Below, in pieces: positions 58,497-64,000 of a stretch of DNA of 64,000 nucleotides. Location of the stretch: the NCBI GenBank assembly GCA_019009955.1, contig CM032231.1, positions 109,976,001 to 110,040,000 on the forward strand, read 5' to 3'. Origin of the DNA: Riptortus pedestris. Lineage: Eukaryota > Arthropoda > Insecta > Hemiptera > Alydidae. A program made the translations under genes and the position numbers. Numbering within the stretch: position 1 is the first letter of the stretch; each line of letters opens with the position of its first letter. The notes under the pieces were generated by a model. That model was not told the DNA's origin and ran no database searches. It saw nothing but the letters and a program-made list of their open reading frames with translations.

Positions 58497-59069
58497 TTAG
58501 CAGATTTCCCTTAAGGGAAATCAGCTATTGAGGGCGTACTCATGACGCGATTGTCGTAAAATTTCTTCAAATGTCCATCGATCCTACCCAGGAGATGACG
58601 AATATGAAGTTCGTTCGAAATTTTATATATATATATATGTCTGTTAACGCTCTAGCTGTCGCAATTTTTTTTTTATCGTTACCAAACTCGATATTTATAT
58701 GTTTTATGCAAAAAGACAGATCAAATTCGTTAACGGCTGAAATCGGACCAGTGGGAGGGGAGGGGGTTAGAGGGGGCATTTTTGAAAATCCTAAATATCT
58801 CCGTTACTATACGTCGTATCAAAAAAGCGTATAAAAACAATCTTATTGCTAATTAAAATTACTATAAATATTGTTCTATACATTTATTCTCTATCTTGAA
58901 TAATAACTGAGTTATTTACATTTTTCTTAAATGTGGCCCGATAACTGAGGAGAGTTTCCCGCCAAAAGCTAGATCGGCCGTAACTGTTCGGCTCTCGTAT
59001 GGATATTTCTCTATTGTATAACTTCACGCGGGAAATCTGCTTAGTTTACGTAGCCCTTGCGTGACGGAC
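58497..59069 (-). mobile_element. HINE copy 30, full length
   Basis: Perfect hairpin TTTCCCTTAAGGGAAA with CTGCTAA, short (TA)n, core with GGGAGGGGAGGGGG, and 5' end GTCCGTCACGCAAGG. Best example of a compact copy (573 bp). Confidence 0.93.
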
Positions 59070-59526
59070 TTCTTTTATGTCCAGCTGTTTTAATGATTCC
59101 GAGTACACATTTCATTGCTTACAATATATTATATTTACTATTATGAAGACTACAATTTTTGTAGCCACAAAAAAATATACTTCGATAGATCAATCAGCAA
59201 ACATTTGTTTAGAATCCCTACTTTTATCCAATTTAATAATAATACTGCTTTTGTTTTGAAAGGTCTTCTTAACTAGTACTATTTACTATCAACTTGAAGT
59301 ATACAATAATTGTCATCAGTGATTTGGATTCTTTGGAGACAAAACGTTTTTTACGTATTTGAGATTTCAATTTTCATATTTATATTTACATGACTTTCTA
59401 TTATTTCTTCTCCTTCATTGTTTCCAGTGAGCAATGCCATCAAGTGCAAATCTGATGCAACGAGTGTTTCGGTGTTTATTTCTTTTTTTCATGATTGTCT
59501 CTCTATGTCTGTTTTTAGAATTGGTG
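59070..59526. other. No recognised feature
   Basis: AT-rich. Confidence 0.3.
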
Positions 59527-59529
59527 AAA

Positions 59530-59720
59530 CGCCCTCCTAGCGCTACTGGTGCTAATTAGGGTAGGTTACCCATAGGTTACTAACCTTTTCTAGCCAGGGT
59601 GGGACTAAGGATTTTATTTAATGAGTTATTTACTAAATAAATTTGTACTGGCCAGGCGGGGATCGAGCTCGTCCTAATTATCCATCGTAACAAAAGTGGA
59701 CGTGAATTAATAATAATAAT
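59530..59720 (-). mobile_element. SINE copy 10, fold-back chimera
   Basis: The minus-strand SINE body runs to GGGGATCGAGCTC (about 59671). It is then joined to a plus-strand SINE tail (GTCCTAATTATCC ... AAAAGTGGACG ... AATAATAAT). The head is absent and two tails face outward. Confidence 0.75.
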
Positions 59721-60278
59721 CATTTTGGATAAATTTAGATTTCGTTGGACGAAATAATAACATAACATTTAAGGAATACTTTCGTATTGTTTTTAAATTA
59801 ATTTCTGAATAAATATTTTTTTATATATAGAATTTTTTTTTAATTTTTATTCTACGGTACCTCTGCTGTCTAGGAATTTATTTCCCATGCTATATCATTA
59901 ATAACATTACATCGTTTTTGTGCACGTTTTGTAACATTATCATAACAAATTATATTAAAACATTTTTATATTTAAACAATTATAAATTAGAGTATTACGA
60001 ACAGATTAACGGAATTAATAATTTTTAACTATAAATACTAATGATGGAATAACTGTGAAATATTAATAATAAAATTAAAAAAAAAAATAATGGATATTTG
60101 GATGAAGTATGAAGATGTCAGTTCAGTTAGACTGAAATGATTTATAGGTCGCAAAGTCATATTTTCGTTTAAACAATAATGGTGTTTCTTTTTTCCATGA
60201 TTGTCTCTTTCTGTTTTGAAAGGGATGAAATGCAAAATTGCAAATATCTTCTTCATAACTGGTTGCATAAAACAATGT

Positions 60279-60495
60279 TATTTATTAACCGCCACTTCGC
60301 TCTACTGAGGCTAATTGAGAAGGGTTATCTACAGGTTACTACCCTTTTCAAGCCAGGGTGGGATTAAGGATTTTATCTAATGAGTTACTAACTAAATAAA
60401 TTCGTATTGTCCAGGCGATAATCGAACTCACGACTCTACGTTTGCCAAGTCAGATTAAAATGAACACCTTATCTCGCATGGCTAAGCTGTCCCCC
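60279..60495 (-). mobile_element. SINE copy 11
   Basis: Full-length minus-strand copy: TTTATTAACCGCCAC tail, CAAGCCAGGGTGGG body, ATAATCGAACTCACG B-box region, GCATGGCTAAGC head. Confidence 0.85.
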
Positions 60496-61286
60496 TCACA
60501 TCTCCTCTAAAAAAACTTATTAACCAATGTTGTTGATAAACTGATTTACTACAATTATTCAGTATACGTTTTCTTCTCAAATGATTAGTGACGGATTTAT
60601 TTGTAAATCTCATTTTCAGCACTACTTAAGTCTATCTGGTGCAATTTATGCATCGATAATTATTCCATATCGAGATTACTCTTGGGCATTCCCTGAGGTT
60701 TTAAATATTTCTAGAAGGGCACGTGACTTGCTGGCTTTTTTTAAAAATTTTATTTTCATGTAAACAGAACAAAGCTTGTTTACTAATTAATGTTGGCAAC
60801 CCTGCGGTTTTTGCAGTGTGCAGATAAAAACCATGATATTGAAGGCATTTTCAAACTGAGGGGAATATTAGGCTATTGTGTGCAGCCACAATTGGTAGGG
60901 CGGGTATAATGCCACCCTTCTAACGAGCACCGTCCTTGTGGCAATCCTAGCTTTTTCACGCCTCCTCCCCACCCCCGTTGTTATAATTCTTTATTATGCA
61001 TTCGGAAAATCTAATATGCAGTAATTGCGTTTCGAGGAGGTCAAACTGTATTAATAACTTGCAATGAGCATTGCTGAGAGTCAAAATGTAATCAAAAGTA
61101 AGGCCTTTAAGAGTTAAAGGCAATACTATAGCTGTTTTCATTAATGTTAAGAATTAACATTAACTGCAATAATTCATTTCCAAACATTAGAAATGTAGTC
61201 CAAATCAAAATAAAAAAAGTCCATATGTCTGAACACTGTATTAATCCGCAATTTTTGGTACTATTACATTTATTTATTCATTGGAA
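60496..61286. other. No recognised feature
   Basis: 60581-60763 is open on the plus strand but without a motif. Confidence 0.3.
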
Positions 61287-61500
61287 GGGGCTCAGGTTAG
61301 CCGTGCGAATTAAAGCGTTGACCTTAATGTCACATGGTAATCCTAGAGTGGCGAGTTCGATTCCCACCTGGCCAAAGGAGTTTATTTAGTAACGGAATTC
61401 ATTAAATAGAATCCTTAGTCTCACCCTGGCTAGAAAGGGTGATTACCTGTAGATAACCCATCACAATTAGCCTTAGTTGCAAAAATTGTACGTTAATGAA
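61287..61500 (+). mobile_element. SINE copy 12, full length
   Basis: GGGGCTCAGGTTAGCCGTGCG head, GAGTTCGATTCCCACC B box, CCCTGGCTAGAAAGGG body and GTACGTTAATG tail. Confidence 0.92.
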
Positions 61501-61605
61501 AAATAACAAAAATAAAATATAAATCATTTTTTTTCATGTAGTTCAAATTTGAGAACCATACGTATGTCCATATATTTAGAAAAAATTGTTATTTCTTATT
61601 TACAT

Positions 61606-61828
61606 TATTATTTATCAACGTCCACTTTTCGGATAATTGGGACGGTTTATCTACACGTTACTACCATTTTCTAGCCAGGTTGGGACTCTTGATGATCTTA
61701 TTTTCTTATTTAATGTGCACGCCACTAAATCAATTCCTTTTTCCCAGGTGGGAGTCGAACTAGCCACTCTAGGTTTACCATGTGAGATTAAGGCCAACGC
61801 TTTAACTCACATAGCAACCCTGAGCCCT
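61606..61828 (-). mobile_element. SINE copy 13, full length
   Basis: Opposite orientation to copy 12 and tail-to-tail with it across about 105 bp. Contains a 16-bp insertion near 61690. Head GGGCTCAGGGTTGC (complement) ends at a poly(T). Confidence 0.88.
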
Positions 61829-63195
61829 TTTTTTATTATCTAGAGCTCGGAAAGTTTGGTAAATTCCCTCTTCATAGAGGTGGAAAAAACGAGTAAAACA
61901 ATAGCAAAATCGAACAAACAATATAATTTAAAGAAAAAAAAAACTAAGGAAACATATGACAAAACATAAAAAGAAACGTGAAACGCTAACACCGTTTGGA
62001 GCAAAAAAGGAGTCATATAATAAACCAACCGAGTGTCACATAATTTAACATTTATATGATATAACTGAATTTACAGAAGGAAGAAAATCACTGTGGTTAT
62101 GGAAAAAAATGTGATAGTGGAGTACATTTGTTGTCAAGTGTACATAATTTTGATGGATACACAACATATGCCATTAAAATATTCGTTTAATTGAATGACT
62201 AGTTTGGAGAGTTCCTGCTGTGAAATAGCCTATAATTCTATTTTCATCTGGAATGTTGATGTTTCAACTAATTTTTTATAGTATTTGGTGTGGCAAAATA
62301 ATACTGGGTATTATTAGTCACAAATGAATTACATATATGAATAAACTGTTTTCGTACGTGTTATTGAAAAAAAAAACTGAATGAATATTGACATGCTGAC
62401 TGAAAGTTACTTCCTGATAGTTCTTATATATCGTGATATTTTTATTATTTAGTCTATTAATTGTTAAAGTTATTTGCGTTTTCTTTTATATTTGTGGGAC
62501 CATTATAATTCTAATTGATTTAATGATTCTGATTCTTGTCCGAATATAATCAAATGCTATTCTTCATATTATTCCTAAGAGTTAGCATGTCAAGAACTAG
62601 TATTATTTACTCTGGAGGACATGCTAACTTGAAACTAATTTGAATTCAGCTGCTCTACTTGTTAACAATTTGATTATAGATCAAGTATGCTAATATCTCG
62701 CTGGTCTTATTATGGACAGACATATACAGGACGTTAGTGTTCTAAAATGAAAAATATCTTGCTCAAGGATTTAATGAAAATAGTGTCAAATTAATTTTTC
62801 AATGTGGTTTTCAATAACCATGTTTAATTCAACTCTTATTGATTGGAACTGATTTTGAGACTGATTTTTTTAGCTAGTTTAAAACTCCTTTAATTTTTAG
62901 CCATTCTTTTTGGCTTCGATTCAACTCGTCATTCTGTATATGCATTTACCAATTTTCTTAAAGCATTATTGATTTAAGTGCATAATGAAGTAATTATTAT
63001 TGCATCCAATCCTCACTGAGACAAATTAAAGTATCACAGACAAAAAAAAAAAAAAAGATCTCAAATCAGCTATCTTTATTATCTTTTTTTTGAATAGTAG
63101 ACGTTTCCCCCTCCTGAGCATAAACGATGCTAAAAACATTTGGAATAACTTTGACAATTTATATATTCGTCCATTAAAGCAATCAATAATATTCA
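61829..63195. other. No recognised feature
   Basis: AT-rich; nothing supported. A poly(A) run lies at 63042-63055. Confidence 0.3.
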
Positions 63196-63235
63196 TAGAT
63201 ACTAAGAGTACTAACCAACCTTCAAAATTATTCCT
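63196..63235 (-). repeat. Left arm of 40-bp inverted repeat
   Basis: Reverse complement of 63901-63940 with 38 of 40 positions identical. The arms are separated by 665 bp. Confidence 0.9.
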
Positions 63236-63900
63236 CCTAGTCAGTACAACCATAGGAGAATAAAAAATTCATATAACTTATTTCTGTATTCTTACAATAA
63301 TCGCATTGTAAGAATATCGAATGGGGTGATTTAGAGACGAATCAGTTAAATTCCTATAATTACTTTATTATATTTACGTAAGTATGCTCATTTCTGCAAA
63401 TATTTTCAGTATTGTCCTACATTTTGAAAATGTTATAAAGATTCAAGTAGAGTAATACGCGGTCATTTAGTAATTCAGTCAAAGTGTATGGCAGGTCTAT
63501 GTTAGTCCTTAGATAGTAATCAGTTAGTATATGTTTTATAAATATACAAATTTATATATATGTTTTATACATATAATATAATAAGCAAAACATTCATATA
63601 ATACACAGCCTTAAAACCAATGGTAATTTGTCAAACAATATCTTATCTTCTTCAAGGTAGGTTCTATAACCCTTATAAGTACTATGCCAAAATTAACTGC
63701 AATCATTTATATATAAAAGTAATAAAGCTCCTAGACTATATTTACAAATAATAAATAAAAAAAAAATGAGAAGTAACGATTAATTCGTATTTAATACTTG
63801 CATAGCCAAACAATCAAATAATTTAGAAATTATAAGTATATATCACCCCTTAACCATCTATAACTTTATTTACCAAATTTAAGATTAAAATAAATCTAAG

Positions 63901-63940
63901 AGGAATAATTTTGAAGGTTGGTTAGTACTCTTGGCATCTA
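63901..63940 (+). repeat. Right arm of 40-bp inverted repeat
   Basis: AGGAATAATTTTGAAGG to GGCATCTA; partner of 63196-63235. Confidence 0.9.
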
Positions 63941-63947
63941 AGAAAAT

Positions 63948-64000
63948 TATTCATTGTGCAGTGATAAAGCTTGTGTGTTTAATTTTGCAATCCAATAAAG
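63948..64000 (+). mobile_element. 3' part of LTR-like repeat, cut by the window edge
   Basis: TTGTGCAGTGATAAAGC and TTGTGTGTTTAATTTTGCAATCC match the downstream (U5-like) part of copies A and B. The remaining sequence is beyond the window. Confidence 0.55.

Noticed and set aside
307..59069. CRISPR-like array from regularly repeated blocks
   Set aside because: Repeats are hundreds of bp long, on both strands and irregularly spaced; they are transposons.

Overview
The window is eukaryotic DNA with the texture of a large, AT-rich, transposon-rich arthropod genome. An insect is most likely: an insect-type initiator (TCAGT), RTE/CR1- and Jockey-like LINE remnants, Transib, pogo/Tigger and hAT-like DNA transposons, a tRNA-derived SINE, and DINE-1/Helentron-like rolling-circle repeats. 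There is no operon structure, no long ORF and no bacterial or plasmid feature. Nearly all recognisable content is mobile DNA. The one candidate for host coding sequence is a short GC-rich first exon encoding a signal peptide (13967-14060, +). If it is real, much of the downstream window could be intron.

The best find lies at 4.0-7.0 kb. Two different Transib-family (RAG1-related) transposons sit end to end: CGGCG - element 1 (4031-5345) - CGGCG - element 2 (5351-6956) - CGGCG. Each end is a heptamer, a spacer of exactly 23 nt and a nonamer-like block, the geometry of a 23-RSS. Element 1 keeps an N-terminal transposase piece (+). Element 2 keeps a frameshifted C-terminal piece (-) with RAG1-core-like motifs, including the region of the catalytic glutamate.

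The dominant repeat is a non-autonomous family of about 0.6-0.75 kb, called HINE here, with roughly 30 full or partial copies on both strands. Its 5' end is GTCCGTCACGCAGG, with an internal AGCAGATTTCCC. A conserved core is followed by an internal (TA)n tract. The 3' end is a TTTCCCTTAAGGGAAA hairpin followed by CTGCTAA. That gives asymmetric terminal inverted repeats plus a 3' hairpin, the architecture described for Helentron-associated elements such as DINE-1. The 5' modules differ among subfamilies while core and 3' end stay constant. Copies are nested, chimeric, and in two cases flanked by long direct duplications.

Other repeats: a tRNA-derived SINE (13 copies, several with exact 8-13 bp target duplications and lost tRNA heads); a TA-flanked repeat of unknown class ('T') that inserts in HINE (TA)n tracts; a LINE graveyard (7.56-9.2, 16.4, 18.8-19.2, 53.0-53.6 and 57.5-58.1 kb); a 661-bp pogo/Tigger derivative (39336-39996); a Penelope-like fragment with a hammerhead-ribozyme-like fold (31869-31908, -); two inverted LTR-like promoter units (11109-11655 + and 27885-28442 -) with a related tail at the window's right edge; and a two-copy element with a 102-bp palindrome (12677-13129 and 25412-25889). 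Gaps not listed below are AT-rich sequence in which I see nothing.
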